DNA from: UBA940 sp964464465
Lineage (GTDB): Bacteria > Bacteroidota > Bacteroidia > Bacteroidales > Rikenellaceae
Assembly (NCBI GenBank): GCA_964464465.1
Contig: CAYXGF010000004.1
Coordinates: 1-64,000, forward strand
Length of the DNA stretch: 64,000 nt
Direction of reading: 5' to 3'
Every line of letters begins with the position of its first letter. The first letter of the stretch is position 1. Under the pieces are notes generated by a model. The model saw nothing but the letters and a program-made list of their open reading frames with translations, did not search any database and had not been told where the DNA came from. Of this stretch, positions 24,131 to 33,303 are shown piece after piece. Made by a program: the position numbers and the translations under genes.

Positions 24131-24428
24131 TTTCACTTCCGCTTATCGCCATTGCCACGAGGCGAGACTCGCCTGTAACGCAAAAAAAGGCGACCATCTC
24201 CGGAACCATCTGCTCGGTCTCGTGCCGCTCCCTGAGGAACGAGCGACTGCGAGCCTCCGCTGGGCGAGGCTGCGGCTCGCGCGGCCCTGTGGAGCCGCAA
24301 AGTATCAGGTTTGAGCACACAAGCCTGAAAACGTATAATACCGTTTTACACTGACAATATTGCCGGCATCCGGCAACGGTACGGTTGCGGGTCGTTGCAA
24401 CACGTGACGCAGCCTGCATACAATTCCG
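24131..24428. other. Noncoding stretch with GC-rich imperfect palindromes
   Basis: About 300 bases without a credible gene. Bases ~24235-24300 contain overlapping imperfect inverted repeats (gcgagcc, gcgaggc, ggctcgc, gagccgc) and read like a dispersed intergenic repeat, though no second copy is in the window. Bases 24370-24400 contain ccggcatccggcaacggtac. No promoter consensus is found. Confidence 0.35.
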
Positions 24429-24815
24429 CTACTCCGTTAGCTCTATCATGTTGCCCTCGGGGTCCTCAACCACACTTTCGTAATAGCCGTCTCCCGTAAC
24501 TCTCGGAGCACTCAGAACTCTGTGTCCCGCAGCATGCAGCCGCGCCGTCAGGGCATCGACCGCCTCACGGCTGCCGAGCGAAAAGGCCAGATGCGCAAAT
24601 CCCGCCGACGGCCCAGCATGTCCGCGGACCGTTGCGAAGTCCGAATGCATCAGTTCAAGGCGGGCCGTATCATCATCGAAATAAAGAAAATAAGACGAGA
24701 ATCCCTTGGCAGGATTCTCGTATCTGTCGCCGCAGCGTGCGCCGAACCATGCGACGTAAAAATCCCTCAGCCGCTGCAAATCATCGGCCCACACCGCCAC
24801 ATGTTCTATTCTCAT
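24429..24815 (-). CDS. VOC-family (glyoxalase/dioxygenase fold) protein
   Basis: A 128-residue protein of the vicinal-oxygen-chelate superfamily. The first half begins MRIEHVAVWADDLQRLRDFY with the first metal-ligand His, and the second half has FAHLAFSLGSREAVDAL and a closing VVEDPEGNMIEL with the final Glu ligand. The pattern (H5, E near 54, H near 75, E near 126) is compatible with a mononuclear metal site. Members include glyoxalase I, fosfomycin-resistance and dioxygenase proteins; the substrate cannot be read from sequence. It lies 39 bases downstream of the SRPBCC gene in a pyrE-led unit. Confidence 0.85.
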   Translation of the reverse strand: MRIEHVAVWADDLQRLRDFYVAWFGARCGDRYENPAKGFSSYFLYFDDDTARLELMHSDFATVRGHAGPSAGFAHLAFSLGSREAVDALTARLHAAGHRVLSAPRVTGDGYYESVVEDPEGNMIELTE

Positions 24816-24854
24816 ACGTTCACGCTCCTTCTCAAAGGCACATGCCGACGCCGT

Positions 24855-25256
24855 CTATCTGTTGAACGCCTCGGCTATCTGGGCCGCGACCTGGTCGAGT
24901 GCGCCCTGCAACTTCTTGCCAATCATCATGCGCATCATCATATTCAGCTCCGCATGCAGCACCAGCCGCATACGTGTGTCATACTCCGAGACCGGATGAA
25001 GCTGCAACCAGAATGTAAAATCCATCGGAAGAGAGTCGTCACCCTTGATTTTGATATATTTGGGCGCCTGTTTGTCCACTATGGTCAGCCCCACATTGAA
25101 ACCCTTTACCTTGAACGAGCAGCTGTCCTCCGTTGCGGTCCACCCCTCGACACGGTCTTTAAGCATGGGCGTGAAATTATTGAAATCGCACACCGAATCA
25201 TAAATCATCTGTGCCGGGCGCAGAATCCGCTGCTGTTTGCTTTCGTATTTCTCCAT
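24855..25256 (-). CDS. SRPBCC-family (START-like) protein
   Basis: A 133-residue protein with a helix-grip (SRPBCC) pattern: MEKYESKQQRILRPAQMIYD at the N-terminus, then SVCDFNNFTPML, a run of beta strands (SCSFKVKGFNVGLTIVDKQ, FTFWLQLHPV) and the long C-terminal helix ending LDQVAAQIAEAFNR. The ATG at 25256 is chosen because it leaves 14 bases after pyrE; a start at 25298 would overlap pyrE and adds an unlikely leader. It probably binds a hydrophobic ligand. Co-transcribed with pyrE. Confidence 0.75.
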   Translation of the reverse strand: MEKYESKQQRILRPAQMIYDSVCDFNNFTPMLKDRVEGWTATEDSCSFKVKGFNVGLTIVDKQAPKYIKIKGDDSLPMDFTFWLQLHPVSEYDTRMRLVLHAELNMMMRMMIGKKLQGALDQVAAQIAEAFNR

Positions 25257-25270
25257 ATCGACCGCGCTAT

Positions 25271-25897
25271 TTAATACTTCGACGGGTCCTTTCGCCACTG
25301 ACGCAGGAAATCGAGCTCCTCATCCCTGACATATCCCTGCCGGCTTGCCAGCTCTATAAGCGTATCGTAATTGCTGAGCGTATCGAGCGTCACGCCCGCC
25401 GCCTTGAAGTTCTGTTCCGCCACCGGGAACCCGTAGGTGAAGATAGCCGTCATGCCCAATACCTCGCATCCGGCATCGCGCAACGCCTCCACCGCACTGA
25501 GCGAACTGCCGCCGGTGGAAATCAGGTCCTCCACCACAACGACCTTGTCGCCCTTGCTGTAACGGCCCTCGATTTGATTGGCCAGACCGTGCGATTTGGG
25601 AGCCGAACGGACGTATATGAACGGTTTTCCGAGCTGCTCGGCAACCAGAACGCCGTGCGCAATGGCTCCGGTAGCAACTCCGGCAATAACATCCGCATCG
25701 GGATATTTTTCAAGTATCAGCCGGCTGAAAGCATCGCACACCTCTCTGCGCACCTCGGGAAAGGAAAGTACGCTTCGGTTGTCGCAGTAGATGGGCGAAT
25801 GCCAGCCTGAGGCCCACGTAAAAAGATTTGCAGGACTGAGTTTTATTGCCTTAATTTGCAATAAACTTCGCGCGATTGATGTCGCTGTCGAATTCAT
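25271..25897 (-). CDS. pyrE: Orotate phosphoribosyltransferase
   Basis: A 208-residue type I phosphoribosyltransferase that makes orotidine monophosphate from orotate and PRPP in pyrimidine synthesis. The PRPP-binding loop VVVVEDLISTGGSS (near residues 118-131), the PAN-x-F start region LSPANLFTWASG and the ASGWHSPIYCDNR segment near residue 29 are family marks. It is divergent from a Nudix gene with only 17 bases between the start codons, so the promoters must overlap coding sequence. Confidence 0.95.
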   Translation of the reverse strand: MNSTATSIARSLLQIKAIKLSPANLFTWASGWHSPIYCDNRSVLSFPEVRREVCDAFSRLILEKYPDADVIAGVATGAIAHGVLVAEQLGKPFIYVRSAPKSHGLANQIEGRYSKGDKVVVVEDLISTGGSSLSAVEALRDAGCEVLGMTAIFTYGFPVAEQNFKAAGVTLDTLSNYDTLIELASRQGYVRDEELDFLRQWRKDPSKY

Positions 25898-25914
25898 GAT
25901 AAGATTAAAACTTT

Positions 25915-26520
25915 ATGTATACGTTATATTTCGCCGATAAAGTTACGGTTTTTGCAGCCGAAAAACAAAACACGGAAGGCAAAACTTTATATCTGCCGCC
26001 CGACGGGCGCCTTACACGGGAGCAGCTTCTGGAACATTTCAACCAATACGACAGGGTGACTGTGGTCAGCAGCCGGTACCGGGAGTTGTTCGATGACTTT
26101 TGCAGACAGTTCACATGGGTAGAGGCGGCTGGCGGCCTTGTGGAGAACGCAGAGGGACAGTGGCTTATGATTCATCGCAACGGCCGATGGGACCTGCCCA
26201 AAGGGCACCTGGAAGCCGGCGAGTCCCTGCCCCAGTGCGCCTCACGCGAAGTGGGCGAGGAGTGCGGCCTCGACACCGGGGACATCACGGTAGGCCGTTT
26301 CATATGTTCGACACTGCACTTCTACTTTTTCAGAAAGACCGACCGGTGGGAGATAAAACGTACATGGTGGTTCAGGATGAACTATACCGGACACCGGACA
26401 CCGGCCCCGCAGACCGAAGAAGGAATCACGGCTGTGGAATGGATGACGCAGGCCGAGGCGAAAGCGGCCGCCTCGGGAAGTTTCCGCACAATCGCCGAAG
26501 TGCTCGGCAAAACAGAATAA
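25915..26520 (+). CDS. Nudix hydrolase
   Basis: A 201-residue protein. Residues ~1-68 form an N-terminal domain (MYTLYFADKVTVFAAEKQ). The Nudix domain begins near 70 (EAAGGLVENAEGQWLMIHRN) and contains the box G-HLEAG-E-SLPQCAS-REVGEECG with all canonical positions, preceded by WDLPK. Nudix enzymes hydrolyse nucleoside diphosphates linked to another moiety; the substrate is not predictable here. The divergent arrangement with pyrE hints at a nucleotide-pool role. An S9 peptidase gene follows after 32 bases. Confidence 0.9.
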   Translation: MYTLYFADKVTVFAAEKQNTEGKTLYLPPDGRLTREQLLEHFNQYDRVTVVSSRYRELFDDFCRQFTWVEAAGGLVENAEGQWLMIHRNGRWDLPKGHLEAGESLPQCASREVGEECGLDTGDITVGRFICSTLHFYFFRKTDRWEIKRTWWFRMNYTGHRTPAPQTEEGITAVEWMTQAEAKAAASGSFRTIAEVLGKTE

Positions 26521-26552
26521 CCATCGCCAATTAAATAAATGAAAAACGGCAT

Positions 26553-28661
26553 ATGAACAAGTTATTTGCATTTTTAACCCTCTCAGTCATGGGAATACTC
26601 ACAGGATGCGGCAGCGCGGAGCACTCGCCGCAGAACATCGGCGCCCGGCTCTCCGAGCAGGAGAAAGCGGCTCAAATCTTCACTCCCGAAGTAATGTGGA
26701 AGATGGGAAGAATAGGCTCGGCAGCACTCTCTCCGGACGGCAGCCGCCTGGTGTACACCGTAACCTATTACGACATGGCCTCCAACAGCGGCAGCGGCTC
26801 GCTCTACATGCAGACTGGCGACGGAAGCACCGTGCGTCTTACCGACGGCGGCAGCGACAGCGCCCCGGCATGGAGCGGAGACGGCACCGCAATTTATTTT
26901 CTTTCCGACCGCAGCGGCTCTCAGCAGCTGTGGCGCATTCCGGCAAGCGGCGGCACGCCTGTGCAGCTTACCGACATCGAGGGCGGAATCGAGGATTTCG
27001 GCATAGCGCCGGGCGGCGGCAGGATATTTTATATCAAGCGGGTACACGTCACCGATACAGAATCCAAGGACATCTACGCCGACATGGACAAGTCGCAGGC
27101 CCGCATATACGACGACCTTATGGCACGCCACTGGAACTACTGGGATGACGGCAGCTATCTGCACATCTTCGTGGCCGATTTCGACGGCAGCAGCGTGAGC
27201 GGCGCCAGGGACATCATGGAGGGCGAGGCATGGGATGCGCCCATGGCCCCGTATTTCGATGCAGCGGAAATCGCGTGGAACAATGCCGGCGACGTACTGG
27301 CATACACATGCAAGAAACAGACAGGACTCGAATATGCCCTGTCCACCGATTCGGACATCTATCTCTACGACACCCGCGACGGCTCCACCCGCAACATCTG
27401 CAAGACAGAACAGGCTCCGGAGGGCCTCGTAGGGTACGACAAATACCCTGTCTTCTCGCCCGACGACCGCTACATAGCGTTCAGCAGCATGCGCCGCGCC
27501 GGAAACGAGAGCGACAAGGAGCGTCTGTTCGTATATGACTCGCAGACAGGCTCTTTTGTCGACCTGACGGCCGATTTCGACTACAACGCCGCGAACATCG
27601 TATGGGACGGAAACGAAGCACTCTATTTCATCTCGCCGATTCAGGCCACACACCAGATTTGCAGGGCTGAGCTTCCCGGCGGCAATGTGCGGGTCGTCAC
27701 CAGCGGCGAGCACGACATAAACTCGTTCGTGCGCTCGGCCGGCCGCACCGTGGCTGCGGTGACGAAAATCTCCATGGCCACCGAACTGTTCGACGTCAAT
27801 ATGCAGGACGGCGCCATGACGCAGATAACGGATGTCAACAAAGAGATATACGACAACATAAAACTCGGCGCAGTCGAGAAACGCTGGGTTGCGACCACCG
27901 ACGGCAAACAGATGCTTACATGGGTCGTATTCCCGCCCGACTTCGACCCCGAAAAGAAATACCCGGTGCTGCTTTACTGCCAGGGCGGCCCGCAGAGCGT
28001 GGTAAGCCAGGGATGGAGCTACCGGTGGAATCTCGAACTGATGGCCTCGCATGGCTATATCGTCGTGGCTCCGAACCGCCGCGGTCTGCCGTCGTTCGGA
28101 CAAGAGTGGCTGGACCAGATTTCAGGCGATTACAGCGGCCAGAACATACGCGACTATCTGAGCGCCATAGACGACGTTGCGGCGGAGAAGTGGGCCGACC
28201 GCGACCGTATGGGCTGCGTGGGCGCAAGCTACGGCGGTTATTCGTCATTCTATCTGATGGGCGTGCACCAGAAACGTTTCAAGGCCTTCATCGCCCACTG
28301 CGGAATATTCAATTTCGAGAGCATGTACGGCGCCACCGAGGAGCTGTGGTTCCCCAACAACGATTACGGCGGCCCCTATTGGAGCGACGACGCCACAGCC
28401 CGCCGCTCCTACGCCAACTCCCCGCACCATCTGGTCCGCGCATGGGACACCCCGATTCTCATCATCACCGGCATCAAGGACTTCCGCGTGCCGTATACCC
28501 AGAGTCTCGAAGCATTCTCCGCAGCACGGCTCATGTGTCTCGACGCCAGGCTCGTCGAGTTCGAGAACGAGGCGCACCAGGTCTTCAAACCGCAAAACGC
28601 AATCGTATGGCAGCGCGAATTCTTCTCCTGGCTCGACAAGTACGTGAAAAACGCGAAGTAA
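26553..28661 (+). CDS. S9-family prolyl oligopeptidase-like lipoprotein
   Basis: A 702-residue exopeptidase-like enzyme with a lipobox (LTGC near residue 20), so it should sit in the periplasm or outer membrane. Residues ~45-430 form a seven- or eight-bladed beta-propeller (SPDGSRLVYTV, SGDGTAIYFLSDRSGSQQLW). The C-terminal alpha/beta hydrolase has nucleophile GASYGGYSS near residue 556, acid DFRVPYTQS near 645, and His in NEAHQVF near 677. It resembles DPP-5/acylaminoacyl peptidases of Bacteroidota, which release dipeptides for uptake. The catalytic triad is complete. Confidence 0.92.
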   Translation: MNKLFAFLTLSVMGILTGCGSAEHSPQNIGARLSEQEKAAQIFTPEVMWKMGRIGSAALSPDGSRLVYTVTYYDMASNSGSGSLYMQTGDGSTVRLTDGGSDSAPAWSGDGTAIYFLSDRSGSQQLWRIPASGGTPVQLTDIEGGIEDFGIAPGGGRIFYIKRVHVTDTESKDIYADMDKSQARIYDDLMARHWNYWDDGSYLHIFVADFDGSSVSGARDIMEGEAWDAPMAPYFDAAEIAWNNAGDVLAYTCKKQTGLEYALSTDSDIYLYDTRDGSTRNICKTEQAPEGLVGYDKYPVFSPDDRYIAFSSMRRAGNESDKERLFVYDSQTGSFVDLTADFDYNAANIVWDGNEALYFISPIQATHQICRAELPGGNVRVVTSGEHDINSFVRSAGRTVAAVTKISMATELFDVNMQDGAMTQITDVNKEIYDNIKLGAVEKRWVATTDGKQMLTWVVFPPDFDPEKKYPVLLYCQGGPQSVVSQGWSYRWNLELMASHGYIVVAPNRRGLPSFGQEWLDQISGDYSGQNIRDYLSAIDDVAAEKWADRDRMGCVGASYGGYSSFYLMGVHQKRFKAFIAHCGIFNFESMYGATEELWFPNNDYGGPYWSDDATARRSYANSPHHLVRAWDTPILIITGIKDFRVPYTQSLEAFSAARLMCLDARLVEFENEAHQVFKPQNAIVWQREFFSWLDKYVKNAK

Positions 28662-28712
28662 TACTATATTGTATGAGATAATACAAGAAGAATGCAAGTC
28701 ATAACCGCGCAG

Positions 28713-28754
28713 AAATACCACGCTCTATATCAACGCAATATAGAGTGTGGTATT
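28713..28754. repeat. Long inverted repeat (17-bp stem, 7-base loop)
   Basis: aataccac-g-ctctatat pairs with atatagag-t-gtggtatt around loop caacgca, with one G-T pair. It is AT-rich, has no T-run, and lies between the S9 peptidase and the BACON/LRR gene. Confidence 0.7.
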
Positions 28755-28848
28755 CTTGCAAAAGGACATCTCTTTACTATCTTAAACCGCTACGGGAATT
28801 ATATTCCGCAGGAGATTTTTTGCATATACATTTTTAATAATAGTCATC

Positions 28849-29937
28849 ATGAAAAAATTTTTGACATTAATCATTCTTGCCGCTTCGGTAATTAGTTGTA
28901 CCGAAAATGCCACGGAATCGGAACCAAGGCCCAACAATTCATTGAATCTGTCAGTCGGGGCATTGCAGGCAGAAAAAGACGGAGGTGAATTCAAGGTTAC
29001 CGTAACCGCCGATTGCGACTGGCAGGCTATATGCACTGCCGATTGGGTGACACTCTCGCCACAGGCCGGCACAGCAGGAGAAAGCACGCTCACCGTAACT
29101 GTCGCCGGAAACACTGAGACAGAAACGAGATCTGCGAAAATCACAGTATTGAACGATAATGACGTATCGCAGAGTATAACAATCAAGCAGGACGGCAAAA
29201 CGGACACAGATACAGACACAGAAGACATAATAAATATACCCGACAAGACTTTCCATAGATATCTGGTCAAACATTTCGATACGGATGGCGACGGCCGGAT
29301 TTCGAAAGCCGAGGCTCGGGCTGTAAAAGGAATATATTGTTCTTTTGACGATATATCGTCGCTTGAAGGCATAGAATATTTTACCGAATTGGATACCCTC
29401 AAATGCGGGAACAACCAACTCTCAACACTCGACATCAGCAAATGCACTCAGCTAAAAAGCCTCGATTGCTACTCAAACCAACTCACAACACTCGATGTCA
29501 GCAATTGCACACAACTGAAAAATCTCACTTGCGGATACAATCAACTCTCCACGCTCGACGTCAGCAATTGCCCCGAATTGAAAATACTCTATTGCATCTC
29601 AAACCGACTCTCCACGCTCGACATAAGCAACTGCTCAGCCATGCTGATAAGCCTCAATTGCAGTTTAAACCAACTCACCACGCTTGACGTCAGCAATTGC
29701 ACGCATCTGGTAGATTTCGATTGCTACTCAAACCGACTCTCCACGCTCGACGTCAGCAACTGTCCTCTTACTAAGTCGTCTATTCTATACAGTGATAATT
29801 ATTATCAAACGAAGACCGAAAACGGATACCTCCCGTTGACATTGCAAGTAAACAAAACGCAGTACGAGCAAATCGTATCGAACAGTTATTTCTATAACGG
29901 TTTTAAGGATTGCAACATCACGATAGTTGAAAAGTAG
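28849..29937 (+). CDS. BACON/EF-hand/LRR surface lipoprotein
   Basis: A 362-residue lipoprotein (VISC near residue 17). Residues ~30-120 are a BACON-like Ig domain (CDWQAICTADWVTLS). A Thr/Asp-rich linker leads to an EF-hand-type calcium loop DTDGDGRISKAEA near 144-156. Residues ~180-310 carry six leucine-rich repeats of 21 residues (one of 22) with consensus N-x-L-S/T-T-L-D-V/I-S-N/K-C. A short tail follows. Similar LRRs with internalin-type spacing are used for surface binding. The repeats are nearly identical at DNA level (starts at 29416, 29479, 29542, 29605, 29671, 29734). GC is lower than in the neighbours. Confidence 0.85.
   Translation: MKKFLTLIILAASVISCTENATESEPRPNNSLNLSVGALQAEKDGGEFKVTVTADCDWQAICTADWVTLSPQAGTAGESTLTVTVAGNTETETRSAKITVLNDNDVSQSITIKQDGKTDTDTDTEDIINIPDKTFHRYLVKHFDTDGDGRISKAEARAVKGIYCSFDDISSLEGIEYFTELDTLKCGNNQLSTLDISKCTQLKSLDCYSNQLTTLDVSNCTQLKNLTCGYNQLSTLDVSNCPELKILYCISNRLSTLDISNCSAMLISLNCSLNQLTTLDVSNCTHLVDFDCYSNRLSTLDVSNCPLTKSSILYSDNYYQTKTENGYLPLTLQVNKTQYEQIVSNSYFYNGFKDCNITIVEK
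29416..29763 (+). repeat. Six 63-bp coding repeats (LRR)
   Basis: Each unit begins c(a/g)actc(t/a)(c/a)cac(g/a)ct(c/t)ga and encodes one leucine-rich repeat. Five intervals are 63, 63, 63, 66 and 63 bases. The near-identity of neighbouring units would allow copy-number changes by slippage or recombination. Confidence 0.85.
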
Positions 29938-29953
29938 CGGGCCGTACGGGTCA

Positions 29954-29994
29954 AAAAGATACAGGCTCCCGAATCCGGAAGCCTGTATCTTTTT
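29954..29994. terminator. Bidirectional terminator
   Basis: aaaaagatacaggct ... agcctgtatcttttt: a perfect stem with A- and T-runs on both sides, between convergent genes. Confidence 0.9.
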
Positions 29995-30008
29995 GCTTTA
30001 TAATCCTG

Positions 30009-32024
30009 TTACCAAATAACCACGCGCCGGTCGGCAGGCAGGAACATGGCGCCGTCGGTAATGCCGAATGCGTCGTAGAACGTATCCAGATTACGCAGCG
30101 TGGCGTTCACGCGCCACTCGCCCAGCGAGTGCGGATCTATCTTGGTAAGACGGGCAATCTCCTCGTCGCGTATGTTCTGCGCCCAGATGGTCGCATATGA
30201 CAGGTAGAAACGCTGTGCGGCGGTAAAGCCGTCTATCGTAGCCGGCTCTGTGCCGCTCTGAGCATTCTTCATGGCCGTATAAGCCACACGAAGCCCGCCC
30301 TGGTCGGCGATATTCTCGCCCAGCGTAAGTTCTCCGTTGGCATGCACGCCCGGCAGAACCTCTATGGCATCGAACTGCGACACCAGCGTGCGCGTCTTGG
30401 CTCCGAACGCCTCGGCATCCTCTCCGGTCCACCAGTCGGCCAGATTGCCGTCCTTGTCGAACTGGCGGCCCTGGTCGTCGAATCCGTGCGTCATCTCGTG
30501 GCCGATAACAACGCCTATGGCGCCGTAGTTAACGGCATCGTCGGCGTCTGGATTGAAGAACGGCGGTTGAAGTATGGCGGCAGGGAAGCAAATCTCATTG
30601 GTGGTAGGATTGTAGTAGGCATTGACCGTCTGCGGGCTCATGTACCACTTGTCCCTGTCTACCGGCTTGCCGACCTGAGACAGTTCATCGGCCGACTGCC
30701 ACGCGGTAGCGCGTTTGATATTCTCCCAGTATGAGAGCGACGGGTCGATTTCAAGCGACGAGTAGTCTTTCCACTTGTCGGGATAACCGATTTTGACATG
30801 GAACGCGGCAAGTTTCTCCAACGCCTTGGCCTTGGTCCGGCCGCTCATCCAGTCCAGGGCCTCGATATGCTGCCCCAGAGCCTGTTGCAGGCCGGCGACA
30901 AGATTCTCCATCTTGGCCTTGCTGCTGGCAGGGAAATACTTCTCGACATACATCTGACCTACGGCCTCCGAAAGTATCGAGTTGGGGACGCCCAGCGCAC
31001 GTTTCCAGCGCGGACGCTGCTCCTGCTGTCCGGAGAGCGTCTTGCCGTAGAACTCCCAGCGCGCCTTCGAGAAATCGTCGCTAAGATAAGGCGCGGCGCT
31101 GCTCAGGAGATTGAACGTAAGATAATATTTCATGTCGCTGTCCGGCGATTCCGCGAGAACCCTGTTCACAGCATCGAAAGCCGTGAGCTGACAAACATTG
31201 ATACGGGACAGTGAATCGAGTCCCATACCGGCGAAATACGTATCCCAGTCGAAAGCGCCGTAACGTTTTTTGAGTTCGTCGACACTCATGTCGTGGTAAT
31301 TGGCATAGGGGTCGCGCAGCTCGACATTGGTGTACGATGCCTCGGCCAGCGCCGTCTCGATTTTCATCACGGCATCCACAGCGGCCGCAACCTGCCCCTC
31401 GTCATATCCGGCAAGAGTAAAAAGACGCGCCGCATACTCCCTGTACGCCTGACGTATGTTCTCGTTCTCTGCATCCAGATAGTAATCCCTGTCGCCCATG
31501 CCCGTTCCGCCCTGATGCAGATAGGCGATATTCACCGCGCTGTTCATCATGTCCGCATCCACGAAAAGCGAGAACAGAGGCGAGGCGGAATTGAGGTGCA
31601 TGGATGCCACGAGTGCTGCAAGACCTTCACGGTCCGTCACATCGTCCACAGCCTTCAAATCCCCGCGCAGAGGTTCTATTCCCTGTGCTTCGAGTTTTGC
31701 GGAATCGAGGCCCATGGCATACAGGTCGCTGATTTTCTGTGCGACGCTGCCCTTGCCGTTTTCGGCACCCGACAGTGCGGCGAACAGCTCCTTTATGCGG
31801 AATTCGTTGTCCTCGCGCAGGCGGTCGAATGCGCCGTAACGCGCAAATTCAGGTTTGAGAGGATTCTTGCGCTGCCACCCTCCGGTGACGTACCTGTAAA
31901 AATCCTGTTCGGGAGCCACCGACGTCTCGAAGTTGGAGACGTCGATAGCCGGAACCCTGTTTTCCTTATCTGTCGAGCCGCATGCCATAAGCGCGAGTGT
32001 TGCTATAATAAAAGTACGTTTCAT
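30009..32024 (-). CDS. M13-family (neprilysin-like) metallopeptidase lipoprotein
   Basis: A 671-residue zinc peptidase. The ATG at 32024 gives a lipoprotein signal (MACGS, Cys near 17); the frame is open upstream into pgk. The zinc site is complete: HExxH in VIGHEMTHGFDDQG near residue 510, with the third ligand Glu in ENIADQGGL near 570 (ExxxD). The typical C-terminal CxxW of eukaryotic members is not expected here. M13 enzymes such as PepO cleave peptides of limited length; this one likely works in the periplasm. It follows pgk after 19 bases. Confidence 0.92.
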   Translation of the reverse strand: MKRTFIIATLALMACGSTDKENRVPAIDVSNFETSVAPEQDFYRYVTGGWQRKNPLKPEFARYGAFDRLREDNEFRIKELFAALSGAENGKGSVAQKISDLYAMGLDSAKLEAQGIEPLRGDLKAVDDVTDREGLAALVASMHLNSASPLFSLFVDADMMNSAVNIAYLHQGGTGMGDRDYYLDAENENIRQAYREYAARLFTLAGYDEGQVAAAVDAVMKIETALAEASYTNVELRDPYANYHDMSVDELKKRYGAFDWDTYFAGMGLDSLSRINVCQLTAFDAVNRVLAESPDSDMKYYLTFNLLSSAAPYLSDDFSKARWEFYGKTLSGQQEQRPRWKRALGVPNSILSEAVGQMYVEKYFPASSKAKMENLVAGLQQALGQHIEALDWMSGRTKAKALEKLAAFHVKIGYPDKWKDYSSLEIDPSLSYWENIKRATAWQSADELSQVGKPVDRDKWYMSPQTVNAYYNPTTNEICFPAAILQPPFFNPDADDAVNYGAIGVVIGHEMTHGFDDQGRQFDKDGNLADWWTGEDAEAFGAKTRTLVSQFDAIEVLPGVHANGELTLGENIADQGGLRVAYTAMKNAQSGTEPATIDGFTAAQRFYLSYATIWAQNIRDEEIARLTKIDPHSLGEWRVNATLRNLDTFYDAFGITDGAMFLPADRRVVIW

Positions 32025-32043
32025 GACTCCGAAACGGTCCTGA

Positions 32044-33303
32044 CTATCCGCGGATAGCCTTGACACCCGGAAGTTCCTTGCCTTCCATGTATTCAAGAAG
32101 CGCGCCACCGCCGGTCGAAACATAGCTTACCTTGTCGGCCATGCCGAATTTGTTGATGCAGGCAACCGAGTCGCCGCCGCCGATAAGCGAGTATGCGCCC
32201 TTCGAGGTAGCCTCGACGATAGCCTCTGCAACGGCCTTGGAACCGGTCGAGAACTTGTCTATCTCGAACACGCCGACAGGACCGTTCCACAGAATCGTCT
32301 TGCAGCCCAGAATATGCTCGCGGAAAGCCGCCTTGCCCTGCTCGGAGATGTCGACACCCTCCCATCCTTCGGGTATCTCCCTTACGGACGCGGACTGTGT
32401 GTTGGCGTTCTGCGAGAAATCGTCGGCAACAAGCGCATCGGGCGAAGTGACTATCTTTATACCCTTCTCCTGCGCCTTTTTCAATATTTCCAGAGCCACG
32501 GGGAACATGTCGGGCTCGCAGATGCTCTTGCCCACATGGCCGCCCTGGGCAGCCGAGAATGTATATGTCATGCCGCCGCCGATGATGATGCTGTCGACCT
32601 TCTCCATGAGCTTCTCGATGATGGTAATCTTGGTCGACACTTTCGAACCGCCGATAATGGCGCAGAAAGGTCTCTGCGGATTCTGCATGATGCCGTCGAT
32701 GGCTTTAAGCTCGTTCTCCATGACGTAACCGAACATCTTGTCCTCGGGGAAATACTCGGCGATAAGGGCGGTAGAGGCGTGTGCACGGTGGGCGGTTCCG
32801 AATGCGTCGTTGATGTAGCAGTCGGCATACGAGGCAAGTTTCTTTACGAACTCTTTCTGCGAAGCCTTGACCTGTTTCTTGGCCTCGGCCTTCTGCTCGT
32901 CGGTGGCATCCTCGGCAAGTCCGCGCGGTTTGCCCTCCTCCTCGGCATAGAAACGGAGGTTTTCGAGAAGCATCACCTCTCCCGGTTTGAGAGCGGCAGC
33001 CATCTGAGCGGCTTTCTCGCCCATGCAGTCGCCGGCGAACATCACCTCCACACCCAGACGGGCCTCGATAGCTCCGATGATGTGCGACAGAGAGTATTTC
33101 TCATCGTTGTTCTTCTTGGGACGTCCCAGGTGAGACATGAGAATCACCGAACCGCCGCCGGCCAGAACTTTCTTTATCGTAGGTATCGCAGCACGGATAC
33201 GGGTGTCGTCTGTCACTTCGAACTTGTCGTTCAGAGGCACGTTAAAATCAACGCGGATAATGGCACGTTTACCATTAAAATCGTAAGTATCAATCGAATT
33301 CAT
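32044..33303 (-). CDS. pgk: Phosphoglycerate kinase
   Basis: A 419-residue glycolytic enzyme that makes ATP from 1,3-bisphosphoglycerate. Marks: RAIIRVDFNVPL near residue 13, SHLGRPK near 58, the hinge region GSKVSTKITIIEK near 218, WNGPVGVFE near 353 and the C-terminal GGGDSV nucleotide segment near 385. The length is typical for Bacteroidota. It heads a pair with the M13 peptidase. The 350-base upstream region shows no full consensus promoter, only a TACCTTGC near-match at 33358-33351. Confidence 0.96.
   Translation of the reverse strand: MNSIDTYDFNGKRAIIRVDFNVPLNDKFEVTDDTRIRAAIPTIKKVLAGGGSVILMSHLGRPKKNNDEKYSLSHIIGAIEARLGVEVMFAGDCMGEKAAQMAAALKPGEVMLLENLRFYAEEEGKPRGLAEDATDEQKAEAKKQVKASQKEFVKKLASYADCYINDAFGTAHRAHASTALIAEYFPEDKMFGYVMENELKAIDGIMQNPQRPFCAIIGGSKVSTKITIIEKLMEKVDSIIIGGGMTYTFSAAQGGHVGKSICEPDMFPVALEILKKAQEKGIKIVTSPDALVADDFSQNANTQSASVREIPEGWEGVDISEQGKAAFREHILGCKTILWNGPVGVFEIDKFSTGSKAVAEAIVEATSKGAYSLIGGGDSVACINKFGMADKVSYVSTGGGALLEYMEGKELPGVKAIRG

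Noticed and set aside
29416..29763. CRISPR-like array
   Set aside because: The regular repeats are coding LRR units in frame, with no variable spacers; no other array-like pattern was seen in the window.
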